Source: Nothophaeocryptopus gaeumannii (Eukaryota > Ascomycota > Dothideomycetes > Mycosphaerellales > Mycosphaerellaceae). Taken from it: DNA of 64,000 bases. Location: contig JASISA010000040.1 of assembly GCA_031771865.1 (NCBI GenBank), positions 496,001 through 560,000 of the forward strand. The letters are read 5' to 3'. The notes beneath the pieces were generated by a model. It worked only from the letters and a program-made list of their open reading frames with translations. It ran no database searches and had not been told where the DNA came from. Position 1 is the stretch's first letter. Each line of letters opens with the position of its first letter. The position numbers and the translations under genes were made by a program. Shown here one piece after another: positions 42,215 to 53,511 of this stretch.

Positions 42215-45200
42215 AGACCTTCACTTCGAACGCTCATAGAGCACTACGCATCAAGCCCAATCGATACGAGCACGCCAGTCCATTGGAGCCCTGAAGTTGG
42301 TAAAACCGATAGCATAAGGGAGGAGTAAGAGAGCATTGTGCATATACCCCAGAACGGCCAAAAGGTCAATCAGTATCCATTAGCAGATTTTGACAGCTCC
42401 GTCTTTGGTGTTCAGTCATTGTACTTATTTGCCCAGGGCCTCCACCGTTACCTGTCCACAGATTTTCAGCTTTGAATCTGAATCTCTTGATCGAGCGTGT
42501 TGTCAAATGGAAGCTTTAGTGAGTTGTTTCAGGATATCATTCGCGCAAGGACTCTGCCCGAGCAGAAGATCAGCCTTCCGTATCACTTACGAGCGGAATC
42601 TCAAGTTCCGGAAACCGAACAACTCGCAAGCGCCAAACACGGCACGAAGACCGACCACGTTGGAGGTGGCTTAAAACTTTCGTCCGTAAGAACAGTCCAC
42701 CCGTTAGCGTCCGCCATCCATCGATGAATTGAAACAACACAAACCAAGTCATAAATTCTGTCTCAAGTTTCAAATGTCAGATCTGATACTGGCACATCTG
42801 GGATCGCGACACCAAATCTGTAGAATGCATCTACGACTCAAAAAGTGGTCTTCCATGTCTGGTTCGACGTCCGGTTCCAGGGACGCAAACGAACCTGGGA
42901 CGTGCTAAAAACGAGGAGCTTCAGTCGGGCTGAACTCCGAGATTTTTGGTTTTTGTTGATGGTGCTGGAAGGGTGAAGGAATGAGCTCGATAGTATGCGG
43001 CAGGTATTGACGGGTGCGTTTTCTTCGATTCCAGCGGCGTGGGTGTCTGGTGTTGGTGGTTGATTGTTTCCCGGAGAGCGTACGTGGTACACCCACGTTC
43101 TCTCTGCCCGGTGCCCTCCCATCTCTTGCAGCAATATTGTTAGCCACAATATTGTCGAGTTGGCCCTCCCCAGTGTCTCCCGTGGTGGGATGTCGGCTGT
43201 TAGAAAACCTGTGCCCGCCTGCTTCGTACCGACCGACAATGACTTCCAGCCGTCTCGGCGGCCTCTGAGTTCCTCAAGTAGGGTACGAGAGGATCAGAAC
43301 AAGCTTCAAAGCACGTCGGGATAAAATGTTTGATCCAGGATCTTGGACCGGGAACGCTCTCGTGCTCAAGGATTTGCAAGGAGATCGATGTCCTGTTCAA
43401 CCCGACCCGATCCATACCCGGCCATAATTCCACGGACGTAGATTCCCGCTTGTACGAGAGTCTCGTAAGGCCTGGCGAGCACCCAAACAATGTTGCAGAT
43501 TGTTGCCCTTCGAACTCTGCGTCTGAGTCGCCTCGGTTGCAATCTTGGTGCACTTGATGTCTTTGTGAAGTCAGGGAAGGTCGGCTTGATCCGCACTCCC
43601 TTGGTGCGTCGAGTGAGATCTCCTACCCTGAACCGCGGCACCGCTGCATCCAGGACGAACAGAAGATTTCGAAGTTTGTCCACCTGCTGCCTGTCATCCG
43701 GCATCCCTGAAGCCAAACTTCAAGCCTCTTCCAAAGGGGTAATCAGATGTTGTAGGATTGATCTCATTATGAGCAGCAGCAGCGTGCACACCTTGTATTA
43801 GCAGATGAGGTGATGTCGTCGTGCTTAGAGTGCACGCCGTTAGAACGGGCGCAGCTGCACCGCATCCCGCAAGCGCGCGTATCCTGCCTCTTCTAGAAAG
43901 TACAATGGCTAGTTGAAACTCTCATACATATCAAAATATATAAGCCGCAATGCATCAAGCGGCGGCTAAATCGAATTCCGGTTCTTTCAGCTGCGAGCCT
44001 GCTGCAACACTCGCAGCTCGGAGTCGGCCTCATATCCTGCAACCTTCTACGCCACATCACATCCGGGGTCTTGCGGTTGCTTGATGCGGCTGTTAGCCCG
44101 CTGACGGCGTCCCGCTGTACACAGCTTTGTTGCACTTTCCGTATACTGTTACTGCCATCGTGACCAGGACTCGCTGCTCGTTCCTGTGTCAGACACCTCG
44201 GACTCCACTCGATCTTGCCATGCCTCACTCTCATTCGCGTTGAAGAAGGAGACGCTAGTGGAGGTACGAAAAATATAAAGTGCGCATTCCCTTTACGGTA
44301 CTGTGGCAATTGAGTACCGGTTTACCAGGTGCATAGCCTGCGTAGCTTGCGGAGTCGTGGTGTGACTTCCTGGACCTAGTCAAAAATTCAGGTCGCATTA
44401 CCCAGTATATGCGAACTCTGTTCTACCACCAGAATTATGATTGCTTGCCAGACCTTGGGGGCTAATGGATGTTCGCATTTCACAACTGCGCATTCCATTT
44501 CGAGTAGACTTGATGACGACGTGACGGAGGGCATATGATAGTGCTTTGCCGCGTACACACAGCGCGAGGCCCAAATGTGACTCGGGTCCTACCATATGGA
44601 GTCAACCTGACCTGATCGCATGAATGAGATATTGGCTGTGGACTCGATAGACGAGACCTTTCCCTTTCTAAAAGTCGTCAAGCTCATCCTTCAGTCATCA
44701 AACAGTACGTACGTTCGCCGGTGGAGATTCTCCACAGACAAGACGCAGAAGGCTAAAATGGCTCACTGTTTTTAAGTCGTTGATCGGATGTCGCTCTTGA
44801 CATAGTGTCCTGCTCTTGGGAGGAAAGCACGAGAGGATTGACCTGAATTGTCTCTCAAGTCACAAGTGAAGGCCACTCCACAGCACACGGCGGCCAGAAT
44901 GAAGATGATCATGACGACTTCGGTCCAGAACCGCCATGAACAACAAGGCCAGAGTCAAGTCGCCTTGGATGCTGTTCAGCAAGGGTAGACAGCCGAGACG
45001 TTCGTCAGCCACCATCTTGCATCGCCCTTTTCGTGGTGGTACCCCCTGATGTCGAAGCCGGTGACGGTACCCGTATAGCAGACCTCGTGCATCCTAAATT
45101 CACAGCCCCTCAAGCTGGCATGTAACAAGTCCACAGTGGATAGTAGATCTGCGGATAGCCAATCCGCCAGGCAATGCGCCGTCTCAGCGAGAGCAACGAA

Positions 45201-45648
45201 ATGTTCTCCTGGGCCTCAAGCATCACCATTTTAAGGAAACCCAGAAGGCGCGGGTGCAGGTGGTCGATATCTGCTGTAGTGAGATAGCCGCTCCTGTGTC
45301 TGACGTCTTAGAGTAGCCCATGGAACGAATGACTGCTGATCGGAGGTGTTCCAGGCCATTTTGCCCGTCGCTCGTCCTTGGTAGACATTTCGGCAGTCAA
45401 TGAACACTTTGGACGCGACGAGTTGTTAATGATGTTAGAGAGGGAGCGTCGTTCTATGTGGTAGTTATTGTTGCCGTAGCGAGGATTGAGGAAGCAGCGG
45501 GAAAGCACTCCCGAGCTCGCCGCAAACTCAATGCAAATTGCCAAGCGTGTCCCCGATATCCAAGATCCATCGACCTCCTCGCTCTCATCGTCTCGAGATC
45601 TGGGAGAACTGACCCTCAAATACAGCGCGGTAGTGGCGGACAGCGACC
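42215..45648. other. Gene-poor region of 3.4 kb
   Basis: No gene recognised on either strand. The open frames are short and lack motifs or introns that would connect them. No long repeats or transposon ends were noticed. The last 200 bases should contain the MRP51 promoter. Confidence 0.45.
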
Positions 45649-47295
45649 ATGTCAAAGTCCTTGCATTCGCCAACGGCGAACCTCTTGCGAAGCTCGCGGT
45701 TGTTCTCCCTCCCTCGACCACTACCGCAGCCCGGACTGGACATCACGCACGCTCAAGGCTCCTATAGACAATCCGATACAGCGACTCTGCCGTATCCTGT
45801 CTATCAGGCCATCTGCACTCCCGCTTCGGCACACGCAAGAGGAGATTGGGGGCTGAAACGCGCGATCCCTCGAAAGACGACGTCTCGAAGTACCACGCCT
45901 GTGATTAGAGTACGAGCGCAAGACAATACCGAGCATATCACCGACTTCGAAAGCGCAGCCGATCATGTCATCACCGAAAGAAAGTGGCGGCAAATGGGCA
46001 TACCCTTGATGACGAAGGAGCAGCGAACGACTTTCTCTGGGGGCAGAAACCCGCTGCAAAGCGTATATGATGACCATCTCGATATCACGGATCGTAAGTC
46101 CGCATTTTTGGCCGCTTCAGAAACGTCTGGTAGGAGTACTAGTAGAGGCGCTGAGCAGCAGAGGACGGGTTCAAGATGGAAATACGAAGGGCCATGGATA
46201 CCAGGAATGCAGGAAGGAGAGTTCAACGAATACGTTACCTCGACACTCGCGAGGCGCAGGACTGAGTTTCGTGCATTTCTTATGAAGCGCATAGTGGAGA
46301 TCAAGATACGGCAAGAAGAGAGAAGAAACCGCGAGGCAGGCCAAGGGGGGCCAACGACCGCAGCACGCGTCGCAGAGCTGCGGCAGTATGTCGCAGAGAA
46401 CTCCGACGCTGAAGAGAAGAAGCTGCGCGACGATCACATCGTACAGAACTTGAGCTCAGAGCTGACTTCTGCCATCTGCGATTTTCTGGACCTGCCTGGC
46501 ATCCAGATTGGCTCATCTCCTACGATGGCACGTACCCAGCTTTTGCAGAATCATCTGGCGTCCCTTGGCAGCGGGACTGGGCCCCCATCGACGCATCCAG
46601 GTGCAGGTCTGTCTCACCTGCGTACCAACGCCGTCATGGATAATCATCCATACTGGGGTCCTCAAGCCAGCCGGACACCGGTCAAGGCGCGCGTGCTCCG
46701 GCCGCGCACCTCTTCAATCTACAATGAGTTCCAAGCCAAGATCGGCGTTGGCGGTGTTGTCACCAATGATCCAATCAGTGCCTCCTACCAGTCTAGCAAT
46801 CGTTTGAACACTCCTGGGTACAGCGAGGAAGAGAAGGCAGAGCATTATCTCGATGCTGATCGTATGACGAACTCCATCGACGAGAACCTGCCTGGCGGCA
46901 ACAAGATCTGGGTGCAACCCGAGCATGCTCACATCGACGAGCAAGGCCGTATCAACCTTTTCGTCAGCCGTGGCGACAAGGAGGCCATTGCAGTTCGGAG
47001 AGACAAGGTCGCAGAGATTCATGAGGCCAGGAGCGCAAGCTTCAGTGGTCCAGGCTACGTCGGGCGTCCTGGACCGGGAGAGTCTGCAAACTATGGTTAC
47101 AGCCTTCCTGACATGCGCCAAAATCGATCAAGCGTGCGAGGATTCGACGAGGAGCTGGGACGCAGTCCACAACAAGGCCAGATGCCAGACAGGAATGAGG
47201 CAGCGAGAAGAATCAGAGAGCTTATGGCTGCTACTGGGGCGAGGCCGAGGAGATCGCAAGGCCAAGCCCAAGATCAAGGTCGGAGAGATAGATGA
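45649..47295 (+). CDS. MRP51: Mitochondrial small-subunit ribosomal protein MRP51 (bS1m)
   Basis: A single exon of 548 residues. The N-terminus SPTANLLRSSRLFSLPRPLP is the hallmark of the Mrp51 family, which belongs to the mitochondrial 37S subunit and in yeast supports translation of specific mitochondrial mRNAs. Further family-like blocks are RKWRQMGIPLMTKEQRTTF and KYEGPWIPGMQEGEFNEYV. The C-terminal 80 residues are Gly/Gln/Arg-rich and less ordered. Together with MRPL4 at 3 kb it is one of two mitoribosomal genes in the window. Confidence 0.9.
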   Translation: MSKSLHSPTANLLRSSRLFSLPRPLPQPGLDITHAQGSYRQSDTATLPYPVYQAICTPASAHARGDWGLKRAIPRKTTSRSTTPVIRVRAQDNTEHITDFESAADHVITERKWRQMGIPLMTKEQRTTFSGGRNPLQSVYDDHLDITDRKSAFLAASETSGRSTSRGAEQQRTGSRWKYEGPWIPGMQEGEFNEYVTSTLARRRTEFRAFLMKRIVEIKIRQEERRNREAGQGGPTTAARVAELRQYVAENSDAEEKKLRDDHIVQNLSSELTSAICDFLDLPGIQIGSSPTMARTQLLQNHLASLGSGTGPPSTHPGAGLSHLRTNAVMDNHPYWGPQASRTPVKARVLRPRTSSIYNEFQAKIGVGGVVTNDPISASYQSSNRLNTPGYSEEEKAEHYLDADRMTNSIDENLPGGNKIWVQPEHAHIDEQGRINLFVSRGDKEAIAVRRDKVAEIHEARSASFSGPGYVGRPGPGESANYGYSLPDMRQNRSSVRGFDEELGRSPQQGQMPDRNEAARRIRELMAATGARPRRSQGQAQDQGRRDR

Positions 47296-47477
47296 TGGTA
47301 CCATATCATTGCAAAGCAGATGGCTGTACATGTACATATAGAACAAAAGAGAGAGTCCTCCCATCTTAAGCCGCGCCTACCCTCGCTGCCAGCGGCTAGA
47401 TCCGCACCTGCTGACTACCACCCCAAACCCCAAACACGACCTCACTCTTGCTTCCAGCCCAGACAACACCATCGACA

Positions 47478-49011
47478 ATGACGAAGAACACAATGGCGCC
47501 GAAGTCAATCGCCAACCATGATTTACCAAAGCCTCCTTCTGGCAAGTACCCGGCGAAGGCACACGCACGGCGGGTAGCGCAATGGCTGGCGGAGAATGGA
47601 GGCCCAGACAGTGGTATCATCTATCTTGAGGGCCAGCCGATGAGAATACACGAGGTGGGCAATTTTCAGCTTCTCCGTTGATAGCCCAACACGAATGACT
47701 GTTCATTAGGACGACGATACAGAAGACAAGTTCAGACAAAGAAGAAACTTCTTCTACCTTACAGGATGCGATCTACCAGACTGCTACTTTGCGTATAACA
47801 TTGCTTCGGACAAGTCAACACTGTGGATTCCACCTGTGGACCCCGAATCAGTCATGTGGGCTGGCCTTCCTCTTCTGCCAAAAGAAGCCCTCGAACGCTT
47901 CGACATCGACGAGGTCTTGATCACTGACGACCTGAAGTCTGGGAAGTCTCTGGTCGGCATGCTGTCGCAACAGAGGCCGCTTATACTGGCGATTGAGAAT
48001 AGAGCAGATCTTTCAATATTTGAAGTGGAAGCTGTGAAAACCTTTAAACCCGAGATCAATGTTCAGTGGACGAAGAAGGCCATTGAGCAGTGCAGAAAGA
48101 TCAAAGACGAGCATGAAGTCGCCATGATCAGGCATGCGAACATCGTCTCGTCCTACGCCCACGAGCAAGTCTTCGCTTCTGTTACCAAAGCCTCAAACGA
48201 GCGTGAACTGAACGCGGTCTTTGTGATGCATTGCCACGCAAATGGATGCAAGGAGATGGCGTACGGCTGCATCTGCGCAGCTGGCACAGCAGGCAGCACC
48301 CTTCATTATGTGCACAACGATCAGCCTTTGGAAGGCAAAGACAACATCCTCTTGGACGCCGGATGTGAATACAATTGCTATTGCGCCGACATTACTAGGA
48401 CGTTCCCCATCACCAATGATGGGAAATTCACAAAAGAGAGCAAAGAGATCTATGACCTCGTCCTTCTAATGCAGAGCGAAGCAATGAAGATGATCCGTGC
48501 CGGCACTATGTGGGAAGACTGTCACATGAAAGCGCATACAGTCGGCGCTACCGGTCTTCGTGCGCTCGGCATCTTCAACAAAAGCCTGACTGTTGAACAA
48601 ATTCTGGACTCAAAAATCATGACCCGTTTCTTCCCGCATGGACTCGGCCACTTCCTTGGGATGGATACACATGATGTTGGGGGCGATGCCAACTACGATG
48701 ATCCAAACCCATATTTTGCGTATTTGAGGAAGCGTGGGCCCCTTGAAGCTGGTAACGTAATTACCGATGAACCTGGAATCTATTTCAGGAAGTATCCACT
48801 CGAGCAAGAGTTGAAGGACGGCAAGTGGGATGGTATCGTCGATCAAGACGTATTGTTGCGGTACTGGGCTGTTGGTGGTGTGCGTATCGAGGATGACATT
48901 CTCGTGACAGAGACGGGCTATGAGAACTTGACGACAGTGAAGAGTGATTGGCAGAGTGTTGAAGCTGCGGTGACCGCAGATGGGCAGAGGGCGAATGGTG
49001 TGGCTCATTGA
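47478..49011 (+). CDS. pepP: Xaa-Pro aminopeptidase / prolidase (M24B, aminopeptidase P N-domain)
   Basis: Two exons (47478-47654 and 47710-49011) give 492 residues; the intron is 55 bases with GTGGGC and TAG ends. The N-terminal third is the aminopeptidase P N-domain (RRNFFYLTGCDLPDCYFAY). The M24 pita-bread domain supplies the metal ligands: Asp residues in LLDAGCEYN and CADITRTFP, His in FFPHGLGHFLGMDTHD, Glu in ITDEPGIYF and Glu in GVRIEDDILVT. It removes an N-terminal residue before proline or splits Xaa-Pro dipeptides. The start could be 47478 or an ATG 15 bases later. It is cytosolic by absence of a signal. Confidence 0.93.
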
Positions 49012-49196
49012 GACAGGTGAGATTTTGTCGCACGCTATCGAAAGTTCTTAACGCTGACTAGAAGCAACAGCGACCGTTTCGATGCCACAGCCCGAGGTGT
49101 TCTCCCGACTGAAAGGTCGAGATGTTGGTATTAAGCTGACTGCGATAGAGGATTTTCGAAGACCGCAATGGACCTCACACTTCCTGTCATTCGTTT

Positions 49197-50156
49197 TCAG
49201 AACAAATTCTTGGCAACACGATTGCACACCACCACTGAGGTATAGTTCGAAGCGGCGTCTGAGCTTCCAAGGCTGTTTCTTAAGTCGAAATAATCGGCGC
49301 TATAATCGCTGGTCTTTGACTTCGGAGACCTTGGTACCTTGATTCTTTGCTGTGTCGCGAGCGGATTGCGACACACCCGACATTGTCCAAGTTTGTGGTT
49401 ATTTGTCTGACCTTTGATAATTTCAGTCAGTGCTCGATGAACAGATGATAAGGGTGACAGACTTTCAAGTTTCGTCCAAGGCTCTAGCGAGATACTTCTG
49501 TCGGCTTTTACGTACACCAGCACATCTTCTTGTCCACTGGAAGCTGCTTCTTCTGCGAGGCAAGCCTTGGCCGGGAGAGACTGGCAAGCATTCGGAGTGT
49601 CCCATGATTTTACACCAAGGAAGATCCCAAGCAAATGACGAATGCGAGAAATGGAAGGAAAGGCTAAGAATTTCTCAGGACACGTCAATGTCTTCGAACC
49701 GCCAACTGAGGCCCATATTTCCATCAACTCGACAGCAGCCTGGATCAAGACCCACAAAAACATAGCCTTTTGGAACGTCCTCGAGTTAGCCTCACCGGAA
49801 GCTGTTGTGTAACACAACCAACACCTCAGCCCGCACGAGCTGTTCTTTGCACGGTTGGCGTCCTCCCGCCTATCTGACGACTCGTCGGCCTGGTGACAGA
49901 CTGCACCGGTATACGCCGCCACGGACTCGTCAAGCATCTGACCGCAGCTAGGCGACAGGCTTGCCGCTTTAGATATCAGGCCGGGCGGCTTCCACATCAA
50001 TTGATCTCTCTGATCGCCGGAAACTACCTTCGAGCACGCGTGCAGGTCTTTTGCGGATGCCCCAGAGGTGTTGTCCAAGTTAGTGGCTTCTAATCTTGAC
50101 GACTGATGCATGCCAACTGAGAAGCTTAGACGCGGCTTGCATGCGGTCTCCGCCAT
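49197..50156 (-). CDS. Orphan open reading frame, 319 residues
   Basis: An uninterrupted frame of 960 bases from ATG 50156. I recognise no domain. It has scattered cysteines (CGLRCWLC near residue 105, CRVCRNPL near 265) and one moderately hydrophobic stretch (MFLWVLIQAAVELMEIWASV, about residues 130-150). A frame this long is unlikely by chance at this base composition, and nothing convincing lies on the opposite strand. It could be a lineage-specific gene or the remains of one. It ends 185 bases from the aminopeptidase gene, in convergent orientation. Confidence 0.4.
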   Translation of the reverse strand: MAETACKPRLSFSVGMHQSSRLEATNLDNTSGASAKDLHACSKVVSGDQRDQLMWKPPGLISKAASLSPSCGQMLDESVAAYTGAVCHQADESSDRREDANRAKNSSCGLRCWLCYTTASGEANSRTFQKAMFLWVLIQAAVELMEIWASVGGSKTLTCPEKFLAFPSISRIRHLLGIFLGVKSWDTPNACQSLPAKACLAEEAASSGQEDVLVYVKADRSISLEPWTKLESLSPLSSVHRALTEIIKGQTNNHKLGQCRVCRNPLATQQRIKVPRSPKSKTSDYSADYFDLRNSLGSSDAASNYTSVVVCNRVAKNLF

Positions 50157-50585
50157 GTCCGCTATGTTTCGAGCCTGCGTAGCTTACTTCGCCTGAGGGC
50201 GCCAGACGGCTGTGCCTGCAGCTCTCCTTCCGAGCCAGTGCATGCAAATCAACCTGGAGAACATGTGTAATCCATCCTCATCTCTGTTTGGTTGTTTCGA
50301 AGGCAGGACCTCCTGACGCTGTACGGACTTAGAAGGCTGAAGCGTCAACCAGCTCTACTTCTCGGCCCCATCGTTCGGACACAATGGGCTTCGAGGTGGC
50401 GAAGCTGCTAAAGTGCATTATGAGCCTCAGGCGAAGTACCGTCGCTCTTGGCCTGGAGGTACTGCGGCCAGGCTGTGACTAATGGCGGCTCTTCTCTATT
50501 GCGGCCTTTCAAGGCAGATGGAGGGACATATATGCTCCGCCTGCCCTGGGAACGGGAAGAGGTCGCAAATACCAATAGCTCCAAC
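50157..50585. other. Intergenic, orphan ORF to patatin remnant
   Basis: Nothing recognised. An in-frame ATG at 50448 might extend the patatin-like reading frame upstream. Confidence 0.35.
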
Positions 50586-51123
50586 ATGGCTACAAAGTTA
50601 CTATCGAGGCTTTTGCGGCGGACAAAGGGCTGTCAAGACCAGGTCCAAAGTAAGGACATCGATGCCGAATCATATGACGGTTCCTCGGAGGGAGACAAGA
50701 GTGGTACCGCCAATGGACACTTTCACGAGGAGCATCGATGTAAGCGTAAGAACATCTTGAGCTTAGGTAACATTGAACATCTACAACCTCCTGTCGATCA
50801 GTACTGACCATTCTATAGACGGCGGTGGTATCCGAGGCTTTATGTCGCTACTTATACTGAAACGACTTATGGATCTCATTCGGCACATCGAAAAGAATGA
50901 GCAAGAAACATGCCACACAAGTAGCGCCATGCCGTGGTGGGCCTTACCGGCCCAGGCTGACGAAGGTCTTCTGGCATATTATAGCACAGACAGAATGGAA
51001 CGGACTCTACAGCAGGCAATCGGCCCGGCGCTTCTTGCAGAATACGATCGAAGGCAAGATGAAAGCTTAAGCAAAGACAAGATGCCTCTGGAGCTCGAGA
51101 ACCCGGACGCAGCGCAGACGTAA
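50586..51123 (+). pseudogene. Patatin-like phospholipase, truncated
   Basis: Exon 1 (50586 to about 50768) joins across a short intron (GTAACA to CTATAG) to exon 2 at 50819. The junction gives the patatin oxyanion-hole motif ILSLDGGGIRGFMSLLILKR. The Ser-containing GTSTGG elbow that should come about 40 residues later is absent; the frame runs into unrelated sequence (SSAMPWWALPAQADEG) and stops at 51123. The distal catalytic Asp is also missing. It therefore looks like a patatin gene that lost its middle and end. Intact relatives are lipid acyl hydrolases, often fused to repeat domains in fungi. Confidence 0.7.
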
Positions 51124-51145
51124 ACATCACGATATCCGAAGACTG

Positions 51146-51493
51146 ATGCCTATGCGGATAGCACATAGGATCGCAGTGTCATGGGGCGGGAACGAGAACA
51201 GAGAGACACGTCTCCTCCGGAGTCACGAGCAATCTCAACCTACTGGCTCCAACAGATCCGACCACGTTACCTTTCTGACCGCGAGCAAAGTCTCAGTATA
51301 CCAGGAGAACATCATTGAATGCTACTACTCGAATGATAGCAACGTTCCGTGCGGGAAAGCCATGCTGTTTAAGAGTATGTCGGATTTGAAGAGGCATATT
51401 GCTGAGGAGCATAAACCACTGAAAGCGCAAGTGTTGAGTCGAGGGGAGCTGGATAGGTGGATTGATGCAGGTCGGAGGCTTCCGAAGAATTGA
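51146..51493 (+). pseudogene. C2H2-like C-terminal fragment
   Basis: In a different frame just after the patatin remnant, the sequence ends with a Cys/His pattern: IIECYYSNDSNVPCGKAMLF followed by LKRHIAEEHK, that is C-x9-C-x12-H-x4-H. It then closes with GELDRWIDAGRRLPKN. It may be the original C-terminus of the patatin-like gene or part of another gene. No start can be supported. Confidence 0.35.
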
Positions 51494-51870
51494 CTACTGG
51501 CGTTTCTGTTGATACCCTTTTGGCATGGTTTTGGACTGGTGGTCTTAGGTTGGTCTTGGGCGGTGGATCTTCTGTACAAAACCGCATTGCTAGCTTTTGC
51601 GGCGTATTCATGGTCATATCAATGTCAAATCACAGCGTACAGACACTGCACAAGCGTAATCCGTATGTTATCTCAAGAACAGCAGATGAATGTTCATAGC
51701 TTAACCCAGCGGTCATGCTGCACTCTGCACTGAGAACACTCACAGCGTTGTGCTTAAGCACTCTCAACCATTCGCAGTTAATGCTCGGCTTATAGTATCA
51801 TGCTCTTCATATCCTCGTAATGCTCTCAAACCTCCTTGTCACCTGAATCTTCTTCTTTCTTCCTCTTCCT
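51494..51870. other. Intergenic, 3' of ACBP
   Basis: A convergent region with nothing recognised. Confidence 0.4.
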
Positions 51871-52314
51871 CTAGCCCTCATATCCAAGCTCATTCTTCAA
51901 CTTCTCCACCAACTCAACATACTGCTTCTGCGCGTCCGCGGGCGTGGTACCAGCATCGACGACCTTCTTCCATGCGTTCCACTTCGCCTTGCCCTAAATT
52001 ATGCAAACCCCCAAAGTCAGCATGCTGTCCCTGCTTCTGACTCATGTCGTGGGGCTGAGAAACCGTACCTTCAAATCAAACATTCCAGGCTTCTTGCCAT
52101 TCTTCTCCGCGTCTGCGATGGACTCCTCGTCGGTGCCGACTTTGAAGAGTCCGTAGAGCTAAACAGGAAGAAGAAATCATCAGCATGTGCTCATTTCGAG
52201 AGCTCAGTGGGAGTTTGGAAATACCTCAAGCAGCTGGTTGTCGCTAGGCTTCGTCTTGAGCTTGCGGCTATCCTCGACGGCCTTTTTGAACTCGGCGGAT
52301 TGTGCGGCAGGCAT
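51871..52314 (-). CDS. ACB1: Acyl-CoA-binding protein
   Basis: Three exons (52314-52225, 52158-52069, 51993-51871) splice to 100 residues, the normal size of free ACBP. It binds long-chain acyl-CoA in the cytosol and supplies lipid metabolism. Ligand-binding segments are present: LYGLFKVGTDEES in exon 2 and PGMFDLK joined to GKAKWNAWKK across the second intron. Introns are 66 and 75 bases. The N-terminus MPAAQSAEFKKAVEDSRKL fits the first helix. Confidence 0.95.
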
Positions 52315-52729
52315 GGTGTTTGATTTCGTTCGAAATTCGGTCGTGATGTGAAAGGTGTGGTTTGTTGATTCGTGGTCGAGAAAGTGGTTGAATTGCAAGC
52401 CGGAGTTTTGCAGCTGCCAATTTGAGAACACGCGGGGCAGCGGGGCAACAAAGCCCAGCGTCATCGCGCGTGCACGGGCCTCGTGAGTGAGTTGGTCATG
52501 AGATGTATGGGTCGTCATGTGTGACTTGAGATCTTGATAGGTTGTCGTGTACTTGACACAGTACGGCGACGAGTTTGTGCACGAAACAGTGCATGTTTGT
52601 GGGTTTCCGTGCCATCGAGGAACAGACGGCTACCTACTATCTATTGTCTAATCTGATACCTGTTTCCTCATGCCAAATATGGTCCAACGCCTCGCTGAAT
52701 TACAAATCTGAAAGCACTTGTCTGACCCT
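52315..52729. other. Intergenic, ACBP to cupin remnant
   Basis: It contains the ACBP promoter. No other feature recognised. Confidence 0.4.
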
Positions 52730-53511
52730 CTATTTCTTCGAGATACCACACCTCTCAAGACAAGCATCGACTCCCAAAGCAACATTGGCAAGAAGCATCT
52801 TGCGGAAATCCTCGATACTCTCGCCATTGATGGACTGCACGCCCAGATCTGCCTTGACAATTCTCGGATCAAGCGCAAACAGCATCTGAGCACTCAGCTC
52901 AACACCTGCATCTTCAGATGCAAATCCTGCAACGAACACCGCGGCTTCGCAGTCCGGGTTGAACCCAGTGTGTGTAGCGCCTTGAGGGAAGACAGTCATT
53001 TGGTACTTGTCCAGCGTGTTTTGAATTGGATTCGCTCCACATTCTCAGCAATGAACTCTTCTTCGACAATGATGTTGATCTCAGAGCTTCGAAGATGAGT
53101 ATGGGGTGTATTGAAGCCACAAGGTCCAATGAAGCCGACTGTCATAGAGACTCCAGTTCCGATGAGGGCTGGGAAGACCTTACGGTCCGCTCGCACAGTC
53201 TGGCTGCCTTTGCGTTTAGTGATAGCGCTATTTGGTGAGCTGTTGAAGTCGTATTTGAGATCAGGTGCTAAGAGCAGAGCAAGACGGTCGACCGCTGTAG
53301 GTGCGATTTCGAGTTGTTGGATCAAGCTGAGGCCGTCTAAGGAAGTGTCGTTGCCAGCAGATCGGGCGTGGTACTTTGATTGAAGGGCCGCAGCAGCAAG
53401 GCAGAGGCCACCGAAGAGGGCGATAGCGACGATAGTTGATGTATGCACGATGGATTCAGATGAAACGAAAGACTGATACAAAAGGAATAAGGAAATATTG
53501 CTTCTGCTCAT
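52730..53511 (-). pseudogene. Germin/spherulin-like cupin, frameshifted
   Basis: The first part, from ATG 53511, has a hydrophobic segment (STIVAIALFGGLCLAAAAL) that could be a signal or anchor. The cupin motif 1 region follows: GFIGPCGFNTPHTHLRSSE, with its two His and the Glu. At about 53030-53036 the frame changes by one base. In the next frame the sequence goes on with NTLDKYQMTVFPQGATHTGF, containing cupin motif 2, and ends at 52730 with DACLERCGISKK. Motif 1 also lacks the usual closing Gly. Intact relatives are secreted cupins of unknown substrate. Confidence 0.72.

Noticed and set aside
42215..45648. Possible RIP-damaged repeat in the gene-poor region
   Set aside because: Base composition is not strongly AT-shifted and no repeated copy is visible within the window.
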